Source of the DNA: Rhyacichthys aspro
Lineage: Eukaryota > Chordata > Actinopteri > Gobiiformes > Rhyacichthyidae
DNA: 64,000 nt
Direction: 5' to 3'
NCBI GenBank assembly: GCA_036850595.1
Contig: CM072154.1
Span: 12,903,330-12,967,329 of the forward strand
The stretch's first letter is position 1, and each line of letters opens with the position of its first letter. A model generated the notes under the pieces. It saw nothing but the letters and a program-made list of their open reading frames with translations, searched no databases and was not told the origin of the DNA. A program made the translations under genes and the position numbers. Positions 14,901 to 27,700 of the stretch are shown piece after piece.

Positions 14901-15760
14901 AAGTCAAAGTTTGTCCGTGCGACCAAAACGGAGACTGCACCACTCTGGGGGCAGTGGCGGCCGCTGGCCTCGGAACTGGAGCCATTATCTCTATTCTCAT
15001 CTGCATCATCATACTACTCAGTCAGTATCCCATACACCTGCCTCCGATCTACTCCACTAAAAAAAAAAGTTTCAAATACTTTTGATTGTCTTTGGTTTGC
15101 CTTCTTGACAAGAAAGTACAGTTCAGGGCACAGTTATTAAACATTCACCAGAGTGTAAAATAGCAGCACGTACAACAGTTTGTATTATGGATGAATATCT
15201 TGGCTGCTGCTATCCTCTGCGGCTTGTCTGGACACCAAGGGTTTTGCTTTCTTTCCCTCTTAGGGTAAATACAGAATGTGCTGCCAATAATTCATGCTGC
15301 TCGCTGACTTTGTAGCTGTGGGTTGCATTGCTCACACATTCAGTTAGATGGATAAATTGACTTAGTGCTAGATTTTGCCAATATAATTGTCAAGTAAAGA
15401 AAGATCGACCAAAGCATAAACAAGTTTTATATCAAAATAAGGACATTAGTAGTATAAGTCTAGCAATGAATTATACATGTACTGTATATATTATTCACTG
15501 TATACCTGATAAAGTCAGTGTTAAAGTGAATGCAAATCAAGTGAAAAGCAAGATTGGAAGGTTTTTTTGCTGTTATTTTTTTAAGTTTTTTTTTTTTTTA
15601 CATATATTATTGCAGGTATGGTGTTGTTGTTTGTGGTTTGGATCAAGCGCAAAGAGAAGGAAAGACAAACCAAGCAGCTGCTGATTGACCCCGAGGATGA
15701 TGTCAGGGATAATATTCTGAAATATGATGAAGAGGGAGGTGGAGAAGAGGACCAGGTAAA

Positions 15761-15859
<99 letters not shown>

Positions 15860-18225
15860 TATAAAAAACGGGTGTGAGTAAACTTTAATTTACGTCTGTG
15901 TTCATGTGGCGCTGCAGGACTATGACCTGAGCCAGCTGCAGCAGCCCGACTCCTTGGAGCACATCATCAGTAAGCCCCCTGGTGTCCGCAGGGTGGATGA
16001 ACGGCCCATCATCCCAGAGTCCCAGTTCCCCATCAGACCGGTAGTGCCACATCCCGGAGACATCGGGGACTTTATACATGAGGTGAGTGCACTGAATAAA
16101 GCAGTAGTAGTAGCTTTTATTTAGTTTGTTCCACAGAGAATTTCAGTCTATGCAGATAAATCACTTGGTACACTTTTGGCATTAACTTGACAAATCCGAC
16201 ATTATAAATATAGCAATGATGAGCAATGTTGATGCTCTGTCTTCCCATGATGCCATTGTTCTTAAATTAATGCATTACCAAACATTTCCTGTGCATTTAA
16301 ATGACAAAAAAGGGACATCACTGGAGGTCTTCCTGCATGATCCCCACCTTTAACATTAGCCTTTGGACAGTGATCAGTGGAGACATTCAGTATACAGTGA
16401 ATACATTGAGTAAATTCACACCTGGCATAAACTTAACTTAATGATGCCTTTCTATGCCAGATCTGAACTGGGCGTCACTTTCACTGCTCATCGATCTGAC
16501 ATAAATGTGATTACTCATCTTTCTGCTCCACTCAATATGTAAACTGTGCTGGGCTTATGGGAAGAAGTTTGTTTTACTTTGCAACTGCTGTCATGTTGCT
16601 AGCTTTTCTCTCACACACATAACCAGTGTTGGCACACTGATGCGGGAAAATGCTGATTGACAGACTTGTGACAACACGTTCACACTCGAGAGGCGTTGGC
16701 AGCTGTTCAGCTTTGATCCATCTACCCTCGTCTCCCTCTCTCCCTCTCTTCCCATCGCTCACATGTACACATGTACTCACCTGATCTCGCTTCAGTACAC
16801 TGGTAAAACACAAACACAACAAACACATGGTATTTGTGCCACCCACTGGACCCTTGGGGCTCAAGTCTTTTAGCCTTCTCTCTGTATCATTGCTCTTTAT
16901 TCCAGTGAAATGGGTAAAGTCCACTCTATTCAAAGCCGAACAGAAAAAAGTGTGGGCCTGAGCTTTGGCAGGAAACATACAGCAGTTCACATCCTGTTTT
17001 CAAACATTTATTCAACAAAGAGAATGAGACACATATTTTGATGACTTGCCAAAAGAAATATATCAATCAATAAATGAAAAACAGAAAAGTATTAAAGAAA
17101 TAAGAACATGCTAAACTATATTAATCTGTATTTTAATATGATGCCATTTAGCATTTTGGCAAAGGAAAGGTGGCTGATTAAACAGATTAGGCCACTTAAG
17201 CCCTACTGTCTTACACATAGTAGACTCAGTATCTCCAAAAAGCAGTTGCTGATGCCTCTTACAGCAACGCTATAGGTTTCTCTCCAGTTAAGAACACTTC
17301 TGTCAAAATCTTGAGATGCTTTAAATTATATATAGACCTAAACAGGCTCTGTTCCTGAGCTTCTCTGCTCTTCTGTAGCATATGGACGACTAGGGATTAA
17401 TATATGTGGACAAATAAGAACTGCCTATAGGCAACAAAACAAAGCATCAAACATGATATAATTTTTTTTATGAAATTGGGATGTTTGATATAAAAACTGT
17501 GATTTTGACCTTAGGCTGGAGATGCTCTTGCTGTTTCAGTCATTCTTTTGAGTCCCTAATGGTTTCCCTATTCCTATGCTGTAATCTAGTATCATTGGAA
17601 CAATAAATGTGGTTTGTGGTCTCCTGTGGTGTCACTACTGCCTCGAGGTGCGGTTATCACATCACCTCACAACTACAATAATCCTTGCAGTTTATAATCC
17701 TCATAGTGTCATGTTTTCGAGGAGCTACACATAGAAGACTTGGGTATGCTGGGTCGATCTCCTGCATCTACAGACATACTTAAAACTCAATTATATCGCT
17801 GGCCAGATGATCTGAAGCATAAAAATGCACTTCTTAAGAGGGGTTTGAAAGGAAACAAATGAAACAGAGGAACTATCAGCAATAGCACTTATATGCATTA
17901 CTTCAGTCTCATAAACGAGTAACAGCTCCACTAAATGGAGTATGGAACAACCACTAGTGTCATTCAATCTCGACGTGACACTGACCATTTTTGTTCTGTT
18001 TTCCTCTCTAATTTGAAGGGTTTGCGAGCGGCAGACAACGACCCCACAGCGCCCCCTTATGACTCTCTGCTGGTCTTTGATTATGAGGGTAGCGGCTCGA
18101 CTGCTGGCTCCGTCAGCTCGCTCAACTCCTCCAGCACGGGGGACCAGGACTATGACTACCTCAACGACTGGGGCCCGCGCTTTAAGAAGCTGGCCGACAT
18201 GTACGGAGGAGGGGCCGACGAATGA
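2916..18225 (+). CDS. cdh4: R-cadherin (cadherin-4), C-terminal half; 5' exons outside the window
   Basis: Calcium-dependent homophilic adhesion receptor of the plasma membrane, linked to actin through catenins. Coding exons: 2916-3101, 5782-6038, 10642-10784, 13878-14117, 14784-15020, 15616-15755, 15918-16082, 18019-18225. All have GT/AG borders and joining phases, giving 524 residues. The product starts at EC3 (GEVPENRVDVVVANLTV), passes EC4 and EC5 (LDRE, DINDNPP motifs; cysteine pattern CPCDQNGDC) and reaches a membrane segment near residues 336-362. The cytoplasmic tail has the juxtamembrane region (KQLLIDPEDDVRDNILKYDE) and the beta-catenin-binding end (LNDWGPRFKKLADMYGGG). VAAAGLGTGAI and ISGDPNGHF fit cadherin-4 better than cadherin-2. 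Introns range from 162 bp to about 4.6 kb. EC1, EC2, the prodomain and the signal peptide are not in the window. The family call is secure; paralogue choice rests on remembered human sequences and synteny. Confidence 0.94.
3600..3636. repeat. perfect inverted repeat (16-bp arms, 5-nt loop) in a cdh4 intron
   Basis: Left arm 3600-3615 reads TTTACTGTATATTTAA and right arm 3621-3636 is its exact reverse complement, separated by TGTCC. It lies in the intron after the 2916-3101 exon. Pairing does not extend beyond the arms, so the hairpin is too short for a typical microRNA precursor. Confidence 0.9.
15765..15855. repeat. (AT)n microsatellite inside a short cdh4 intron
   Basis: About 91 bp of uninterrupted AT dinucleotide repeat. 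It starts nine bases after the donor site at 15756 and fills more than half of the 162 bp intron 15756-15917, between the exon ending EEDQ and the exon starting DYDLSQLQQ. Confidence 0.97.
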
Positions 18226-19628
18226 AACCTGCCCGGCCACACATATGCACATAGACACGCACCCTCGTCCCGTCAGCTGGCCTGCCATGCTCTGTCCCTC
18301 TGGGGAGACACACCCCAATGAACTCTTGCAACAATGACATCACTGACTGAACAACCAATCAAATTTGCCACCACAGAGGACGCGGTTTGTTAGTCAGTTT
18401 GGGCTGCTCTTCTCGACTGTCTCCTGCTCTAAGCCTGTTTGAGACCCAATGAAAACTCTGATTTGGAGGCTTCTCATAGTTTATACTTTCCTACTTGTGC
18501 TTGTTTTACATTTTAGGATTTATGCTGGATATAGCTTCTTTTTTTTTTCTTTTAGATTCTGTAGTTGTTTTTCCTATCCTTGCTCCCCTCCAATTCCGAT
18601 TCCTGAGGGTTTTCACATTTCCCTCGCTTTCAGTCCCCATCTGCCACTCTTTCAGAAGCTTTAGGTTGAGCTGCTTGCTTTGTCTGAAGGGAACAAAAAG
18701 AGAAAAAAAGGAACACTGATATGAAAGTCCTTCCTGCATGGAGGGCCCGGTTTATTCTTTTCTTGAACTTGAATTACTTAGAACAGAAGCACTGTTGTTA
18801 AAAAAGTGCCTTCAGTGGTGCATATTTTAGCAGATTCCCGCTAACTCAGGATTGGTTGCCATTCTTTGGGCTCGTATGCCCCCATATGACCCCTGACCCT
18901 TTAACTCGGACCTTCCCTTGTCATTTCTATCGCTCCTGCAGGGCTGCAGCTGCTGGAGATGTCAGTGTTGGTGACGGACGACTGGCATACGAGGGCGCTT
19001 TATGTAGACGTACTGTATATTGTGTCTCTAAGTTATGGACAAATTCTTTACATTTGAGGCATATCTGTGCTCCGAGATCACAGCCAACTTGAATGTGATT
19101 GTTCAAATCACAAAAATGTATTTCGGGACTGTCAAAGTGAAGAAATGCTTTTTTGTTTTGTTTTCGTGGCTTCAATAGCAGCTGTGTTTGTTTTGATTTA
19201 AATCTGAAGATCAAGTCATGTGTGTTACCTGTGTAATGTCTAATGGCTAGTTAAAGAGAGTTTGCTAAAATGTAAAAGGTTTGCATGATTATCCCCACTA
19301 CAAAGCTGCTTTTGATGTACTTTGGTTTTGTTTCTTCCTCAACAAACTTTTTTTTTAATACAAATTGGTGCTGGTCCCTGTCACGGAAAGTGAGGGAACA
19401 GAGTCTCTGCCAGGGACTTAGTGCATCCCCAATCTGTCTCTCTTCAGGCAGCGTTTCATTCATTTGAAATTTCCTCCTCAAATTATTGGGTGTTAGTTCA
19501 AGAGGTTTTGAAAAAAAAAGTCGAAAGAAAAAGAAAAGTCTGTTCTGAAGTTTTGCACTTTATCAAAGCAGACCAGCAAAACTAAAGCTGCAGTAATAAT
19601 GCTTTAAAAGACAGTTTTGTTGTGACTA

Positions 19629-19634
19629 AATAAA
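19629..19634 (+). terminator. candidate proximal polyadenylation signal of cdh4
   Basis: AATAAA, about 1.4 kb after the cdh4 stop codon, within a run of A residues. It is a plausible proximal site; use cannot be judged from sequence. Confidence 0.35.
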
Positions 19635-19811
19635 AAAACAGCACCACCCATGGGCTTCTGTAATCATATTTCAGTTCTCTGGAGCTGCATATATAGCAGT
19701 GTGAAGAAAAACCAAGCTTTAGACTTTGAATTATTTAAATATGCAAAACAATTCATAGAGGGACCATAGAGATGCCAGTGGATGATAGTAAGGTTTAATC
19801 ATATCTTATCT

Positions 19812-19838
19812 TATGAGGGCTGTTTCAACAGCCTCATA
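19812..19838. repeat. short imperfect hairpin in the cdh4 3' UTR
   Basis: TATGAGG(G)CTGTT is followed after TC by its reverse complement AACAGCCTCATA. Twelve pairs are possible, with one bulged G on the left arm; the innermost pairs would open to make a realistic loop. Confidence 0.7.
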
Positions 19839-21696
19839 TGAATGGCTATTGAAACAGACTGTATTGTTAGCTGTAGCTTTGACTGAATATGCCTTGAACT
19901 ATTAATTAAGATTATGATGAATGAGTTTTGCAGTCAGAAGGATTGTGCTGTAAACTTTGCTGCTGCAATGTAGTTTAAACTTTACAATTAAAATGTAGAA
20001 ATGAAGTAAAGGAATTGACATTATCAAAGAGAAAAATTGTATTGACAAAAAGTTTAAATGCACAATGCATTTCATTCACCAAAAAGCCTGTCATTGGTTT
20101 GAGATGCTATAAACTAAAAGGTGAACAGGGTAGGGATGCTTTGGGTTTGTTGATGAATGGGTGCAAACCTGACAGACTTTGAGTCCAGCAGCTGTCGACT
20201 CCGAGCAGAACCAGAGCACACCTGGGAAATGCAGGGCGTTTTCACAGCTCGCTGCTGGATAAGCTCTTATCTGACTGATTACAGGGCAGCCTGCCGAAAA
20301 TCTCCACAAAATAAACACAGCTGTTACGTTCCACTATCTGTAATTCTTTCTGATGTATACATGTTGTATATATAAAGGACATTTTTATACATTTAGTGAC
20401 ATGATTTCCCTGATTTTCTGTGCTTTCACAACAGTTTTGTTTCAGTGGCACGATATATTTCACTTGAAAAAGCCATGTACATTAAAGAGAATCAGTTTGA
20501 GCTTACAGCCATAGTTTTTGTCGCTGTTCCTGTTTAGCCTTCTCATACAAGGCGATAAGGTTTCACTTCAGAAGAACTGCTGTTCAGTGTATTCTAGCAC
20601 ACACTCACGTCTCTAGGCCTTACTGTATATAAGTGAGTGGTCTATATTGTGCCGAGCTTTGCGGCATTGTTCTATTTCTGAGTTTCTCTAAAGGCCATGA
20701 GGCATTCAATGACTAATGACATGCAGTGTGAATGCCTCTACTCGTTTAGCAGATAGATGTGGTTCGAGGGCCATGCAGACTCTCTACACAAGGTTGCGGA
20801 CCTGTATAGTTGTGTCACACATATGCCACAACACAATGCCATTAAGAGAGTGAATGTTAGCAATTACTTGCAATGACACATAGCAGCAAATCATGAGTGG
20901 AGGCAGTAGAAATTGACCTTGTATTTAAACGCTATTTATAAAGAGGAATGAAAGATTGGTTAGTAATTAAGTGGTCTACTTGGCTATTGACAGTTTCCAT
21001 CTTAATTGAGGGATGTATGAAGGAACCAATGCACTACTGCTGTCCATCCTTTTCTCTGGTTTATGTTTGCTGAAGGACACTTGGTCACTAGACACTGCCT
21101 GACCTTAAAAACACATGACGGGAGGTTCCAGCAAATTTAGAACCATAAAGGGAGTCAGCAGTATCTAATATGAGTTCTCCAACTGTACTCCGTACTGCTC
21201 AAGTCCAGGTGTACATATTGTAGTATTTGCTTGAATCTAAACAGACCGATGTAGGCACAGTGTAAGTGTACAATTGGAGCTTTTTGCATGTGTCTTTTTA
21301 TAACGGGCAGATGATTACAGTAACCATATAACATTTTAAAATGTGTGCTGACCCGCATGACCGGGGTCCAGTCCAGAAAGGGTTTCTTCTGGTGTAACAT
21401 ACTCGCATAGTTTCAAAAGAAAAAGCAGAAAAAATACTTGCACAGTTATTATGTTCAAAAAATGTTTTTGTAAATGGTCAACAGCACAAATATTTTGTAT
21501 TGTTGTTTGTACTATTTTGTATAAAAATGAAAGAAAAACAGCCCAAAAAAGGGAAAGAGTGTTGTTTCAAGCGTGTGTTTATAGTGCCACTGCAGTCTCG
21601 GTTTCCAAATACCATACAGTACTTGCGCAGCCTTGCAGATCAACCTTGTAATATAGACGCTGAGCTGGAGACTCCCTGTCAGCACCATGTGTTATA

Positions 21697-21702
21697 AATA
21701 AA
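21697..21702 (+). terminator. candidate distal polyadenylation signal of cdh4
   Basis: AATAAA in the context ATAAATAAAATTT, about 3.5 kb after the cdh4 stop codon, followed within 30 bp by pyrimidine-rich sequence. It is the last convincing signal before the gene-free interval. Confidence 0.45.
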
Positions 21703-21720
21703 ATTTCCCCTCCTTATAAG

Positions 21721-24700
21721 AATTCTGACTCCTGTCTCTGTTCTTTATCATTCATTGCTGTTATGGCTCCGTTTTATTTTTAGTATATCAGTCATAATGT
21801 GAGCCCATTTGTTTAGTCACTTGGTGTTTCACATACAGCAGCGGGTCACAATAGACCATAGATAGTGATGAGGAAACATACGAGGAAGTGGTGGTTGACT
21901 CCTAACACTTCTATTGACTTGTTAATGGAAGTACTTTTTCATTTATGGAAGTCCGGTACATTAATTGTGACGTGCATGTCTTCCATTCAGTCTAAAGGAG
22001 TTAATGTACAAAGAAAGACCTTTCTTTTGCAAATATGATGACAAACCAAATGCTGGTTAAAAGCAAGAATGAATGCATGAATTTAAAATACTACTGTGAA
22101 AGCTATATTGCTACTATTCACACACAGACGGTTGATAACCTGCATGCTCACCTGTGACCTGTGTGCCCCTCCTATATAGCCATGTGACTTCCGCATCATT
22201 CCAGCTGATCTTCTAAAAAAACAACAAAAGACACACAATACACACACAAAATTGTGTTTATCTTGAAGACTAACAACTATCCAGACCCCCTACAGGTCTT
22301 CAGTGTGTTCTGTTAACGTTAGATTGTGTCATGATTCTCTTTTCTCTTCTCTCTTGTGTCATTTTCTGTTTCTTTTTTGGAATATGAGTCTTCATAAACA
22401 CTCAAGATATGCTACATCGTAGAGAACCTAATTTTATTTACGCTAAGCAACATACAAGCTTTATTTTGCAGTAGGTTCTGAACAAACTGAAAGCACACAC
22501 CACATGTAACAAAGCATATGTTAAACTTAATTTGAATCTGCCTCTGTCTCATTGGACTTCATGTTTTTGTAATGTTCAGTCACAAACGAGCTTTGCACAA
22601 AAATGTATTCTAAGAACCATTTCCACAATGAGAAATCCTTGTGAATTTAAAATTACGATGTGCCTCTCTTTGCAATGGTTTAATATGTGGATGATTGCGT
22701 TTTATCCTCCAAATTAGTTTTAGTGCCAACCATGAACAAACATAAGCTAAAATGATCAACGTAATTAAGGCTGTTCATTTGTCAACTGTGACTAACGGGG
22801 CAGTCTTCCAAGTTGGGAGAATTAGGTCTCTCTCGGCAAAGACACATTAAACTTTCAGATGAATCAGTTCCGTTTTGATGCTTTTAATGTGCATTTGTGT
22901 TTCAGTCTTTGCCATGTTAATCTAATACAAGAAGCCACTGAAGTCAGCAGGATGAGTTTATGGAGCTAGAAGTGATACTATAACTGAAAAAGGTCAGGGA
23001 GAGTCAAGTCGGGACTAGAGTCAAGACCTGAGGCTTGATGGTTTCAAAGTTAGTTGTTTTTACCTCGTGATGCTAAAGCACAGGAAACTAGTCTACATCT
23101 AATGTCTCAAAGCATCAGGAACACATTGTTTAGATTCTGACCTACCACATTATGCATGGGATGTTGGGACTTATTGTCTAATGGAGTCATATTTGCCCTT
23201 GTCAGCAACTGAATCCCCAGACCAACATTTCTACTGTATCTGCTGTTCATTTTTTCATAATTACATTTAACCTTTATTGGTACATTTATTGGCAAACGAG
23301 AAAATGCTGTATGGTCACTTAAATGTAATGCAACGTTAATGGGTTTCATGAACCATACATTGGGCCTCTGTTGCTAGGAAACTAGAAATAAATTGCACAC
23401 ATTTAGAAGGCCGAGGCTCTCAGACAGTGTTTTAGACAATGATACAGTATGACACGTGGACACACTTGATAATGTCGATCAGCCACCGACACTGTGATAA
23501 TGTTGTTAATGCTTTTTAAATCTAACAGAAACCCAGCCGCCATATATTCTCTATGACATTTCACATTTTTAAATCTTTATTCACCTTTGTCCTCCATTAA
23601 GAAATCAAATGGAATGGAAGCAGTTAGCATTCAGAGCAGGTAGTGGTGGCTGCATGAGGAGCAGGGTGCAATGACCCTTACTTGTTCGCTTTTAGCACAG
23701 CAGGCCAATGAAGCAGCGGCAGACTGCATCTCCCCCGCATTGATTGACCTGTCAGAGCACATCAATGCACAGGCAGACAGAATAAAGCCCTCTGTTACAC
23801 ACCACTCACACACATGCACACGGACCACGTCAGGGGGGAAAAAACTCCTCAAAATAGAGGGAAACTCAGGCTGGAGGCCCCTCCCTCATCTAATGTTGAC
23901 AAAGGAAGTCAAATTTGATTAAATTAGGCTATATCACAGCATTATCATTAAAGGATTCCAACAAGGATTGATCTGGTCCTGGAAATTGTTTTAGCCCCTG
24001 AATTCCAGATCAAAACATCTTTCTTTTTTATGGAAATAATGCTTTGATCGGTTTGAGTGTTGGAATGCCCGCTGAGGTACATCAGCTCATTGAAAATATA
24101 AAATGGTGCCCAGGGTGATATGACGGTGTAATGTGAATATATGAGAAATATTGATGCTGCCTTCATTCACGTGCATTTCAAAGACATCTCAGCACTTATT
24201 GAACGTCTGCTAAAAGAGACAAATGGATTGTTAAGAAACAAAGTCTGAGCTTGATAAAAATATTCTTAATTACCTACAATTAATCTGATTTAAAGAGTTG
24301 TCTTTTGATGAACGCGTTGGAAATATATATATATTTATATTATACTATTGCCTGGCTTAAAAAAAAAAAAAAGGAAGGGCTTTTGGATACTCTCTAAAGT
24401 TAATTTCCTTATATAGATTACTCTTATAGCTCTTATATGTAATGGCTTTTCAGAACAGGAAATGCTTGGATGAAAGACTAACTCCAGCACATGAATGTGA
24501 AATGAGAAATGATGGCACATAATTGCAGCGATATATTAAATGTAAGCAGTTATGTTAACACAACATCATTAATTAAAGCCTCGATTAGCTGAATCTCTGT
24601 GTCAACACACTTATCACACCCACACAGGTGTTCCTATTGACGCACACTCAATAGCCTTTTGCTCAAGTGCAAGTGGAGTGGACCGAGACTCAGACTGGGA

Positions 24701-27700
24701 GAATAAACGTAGGAGGTACACAGGTTTACCATGCAGAGAGAGTCGCTCAGGCTTCAAAACAAAACTCAGAAATGTTTTGAAAGTCGTATGAATAGTATAA
24801 GCAATCAAATCTGATGATACATTCGCCGCAAAAAAAACCCCCAAAAAAACAAATACCAAACCAAATAAAATGACTCTATTCATCTTTTGCAGACATTTTG
24901 CATTTACTGCCAATTATGCTTCAAGATTTAAAAACAGTTATATGCTGTAATTTTCTCAGATGCTTTTAAATCAAATCATCCTAATTATGCTTTTTTTCTT
25001 TTATTTGGTGTTCAGTGATTCAGCACACACACACACAAACAAAATTCTGTCTGGGAATGTTGTTTTCTATGTTTATCTTCACGCCTAATGCTTTAATGCT
25101 TTGGAAACTGCCTGTGGAGCATTTGACTAGATTTGACAATGCGTCAGCTGAGGGAAACATACATTTATGCAGTAAAACTGTATTGTTACATTATCCAGTG
25201 GCCCATGTTTGAAATGCTTTATGTGTTATTTAATCACGTTTAAATTCAAACTACTTGTAATTAGTATTGGAAAATCCTTGGCTGGCAGAAATGTGTTTTA
25301 GATACTTTATATGGTCATAAATCAAGCACTTGTATGTAACAGTAGCACAGGAGGAGTTGTATGTATTCCATTTCATTCCACTGTGTAACTGCAATACACA
25401 ACAATAGTTTTTATCCTGTATTCTGAGTTTGGAAAATTATAAATAATGTCACTTGGACATGCTTAAAACAAATTGTGTTCGCAGAGCACTGGGCCTTGTT
25501 GCATGAAGCCAGTTGAATCTACTCCAAATATATCTTTTCTACCCAGTATAACTAACAATCACTGGTATCAACTCCTTCAGTTAACCCTGTGGAGCTGTAA
25601 ACGTACTGACGTGCAATCAAAACTCATTCACAGAGGCTATTCATGAGTGATCCTCTATAATTCTGGCATTCAAAACCTTTTCTGGGGCTTCAGTGTCATT
25701 GTTAGAAAACTATAAATCATAACTTTCACAAGTCACTAACTAAAGTTTAATGCTCATGAGCAATGTACTTTTGCTACATTACAGCTATGCCTCTTATGTG
25801 GACACTATTTTTACACCCTCGGTGCACCAGTTTCCATAAGTTTCCATAGAGATCTATATCGTCGTAGAAGCCACTTACGATTCTGAAAATCCAGAGTTAA
25901 CCCCAAACATCTTAATCCAGCTGAATTCATTCCCTTTGTCGACTAGAGGAGGTAAAATATGAAAAAAGAAACAGAAATTTGTTTGGAGACCATCTTGGAG
26001 TGTAATCAACTTCATATGTAGCTAAAGTAGACCATGTAACAGTGTAATCAGTGTTACTTTTTTTCTGCCCAACCACTTCTTACACATATTATGTTCTTTT
26101 CTGCTGTTTTACATTCTGACTTCATACCACCTCTGCTAAACTCAAATGTGTAGAATGATAGCAGTAGCTTTCTAGGGTTTTCTGATTGGATTGAGATGGA
26201 AAATATAACATAAGACACAGGATGTTCCCACCAATACCAAGACTAATATTTGATTCCAAAGTCGATCGTGCGTAGTCATTAAGTTAGAGAATGAATGTGG
26301 TTGTATCAGTAAAGAAAAGTTGTGCGTTTTAGTTTGGATTACAATTACTCAGGTCAGCAATCTGTGGCAATTTGTGATGCATCATAATAACACTGAACAA
26401 TTCACTGCTGGAACAAAGAGTTTCCACTCGCCGTTCTATTAAATAAACTACTGTGGAAGTGAACCAGTGCCATCACAGTTGTGTCACTGCCAGAGATAGA
26501 CATCATTTGGTAGAAGGAAGATCCACTCATAGAAACTGTGTCTCTTCCCTGGGGTCATTTTGTAGACACAGCCTTCCATCCATCTATCCCTCCATATCAT
26601 TTCCTCATATTCTTCATCATTGACTTTCATTTCCTTCACAAGTGGAGAGAGGAGGATGTGGAAAGGAGGGAATGGCCCAAGTCTGATTGGATCTGTTTAA
26701 TGGCAGCTTTAGTGGACTGCCAGACTGCCTCTGGACCCAGAGCCAGTCGACGGAGAGGACGAGACGGCAGGGCAGTGTTTAGACTTGTCTCTAAGTAATG
26801 CATTTACTTTCTGTTTAATAAGAGTAAACAAATAGTGATACGGCATTGACTTTACTGTCTTACATCAGCGTTGATTTATACAGCGCCATGGCGGGATATT
26901 ATATGTAGATTGCCTGATGCCCCTGCAGTGAACTCCACGTCTAATCCATTCACTACAGAGGCGGAGTGGGCTCTCAAGAGAAATGAGCTTGGGTTCAAAC
27001 AGTCACTAGAACCACATATCCAGCCATGGAAACAATGCTGAAACTTTACACTGGCCTTTCCACCAGCCGCTTCATCGACAAGCATATTGGGCCCATATAA
27101 GCTTTCCAGAGGAGAGCAGTTTGGCTGGCAGTGGCAGGTAGGATGAGATGATGAGAGTCATTTCACAGAGGCATAAAGGCGCCTAAAAGCTGAGATTGGA
27201 TGCACTAATGTTCCCTGGTGGGTCAGTGAGACCCCAACTCAGAGAGAACAGCTCCAGTTGACCACATTATGGCTGGCGAGGGACAGAGATAAAGGAGTGA
27301 AGCTCTGGGCCCATAGTACCGGCCGAAATCAGATTTAGATTCCATTCTTACATCCAAATCATGTTACGCTCCACAGCTACTCACTGAGATGCTATCTATC
27401 ACTCACATGCACACACTGTCAACATGATCCCACCATCTGCCGCTGCTTACCTACACAGCCTCATGATGCAGTCTGCACGGAGCTGTTATATCAACAATTG
27501 TTTTGACATCTTTTCTGCTCAAAGTGTGATTTAGTGGACATTATATACAGTAAACCTTAAGCCATTATATCAACAAGAGGCTGCGTTTTATACATGTACA
27601 ATGCTCTAATTCTGTATAATGTCATAACTCGATTTTGTTATTTAATAATGAAAAAACTCAAAATCAATTGTGATCTTTTATGCAATACAACAAAATTATA

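Larger units (their letters stand above)
18226..21720 (+). other. cdh4: probable cdh4 3' untranslated region
   Basis: No gene follows the cdh4 stop for several kilobases. The sequence is T-rich with AATAAA signals at 19629-19634 and 21697-21702; the second is followed by a C/T-rich stretch, so the longest 3' UTR would be about 3.5 kb. It includes two exact TGTATATA Pumilio-type octamers (20365-20372 and 20624-20631) and a short inverted repeat at 19812-19838. UTR extent is inferred from signals only. Confidence 0.5.

Noticed and set aside
2916..18225. cdh2 (N-cadherin) as the identity of the first cadherin
   Set aside because: Segments such as ISGDPNGHF, LTVVVSNQAHLASGIQ and VAAAGLGTGAI match cadherin-4 better, and the locus is the CDH4-TAF4 block.
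17791..18318. 175-codon - strand open frame
   Set aside because: It is the antisense shadow of the last cdh4 exon, whose forward reading is the conserved catenin-binding tail.
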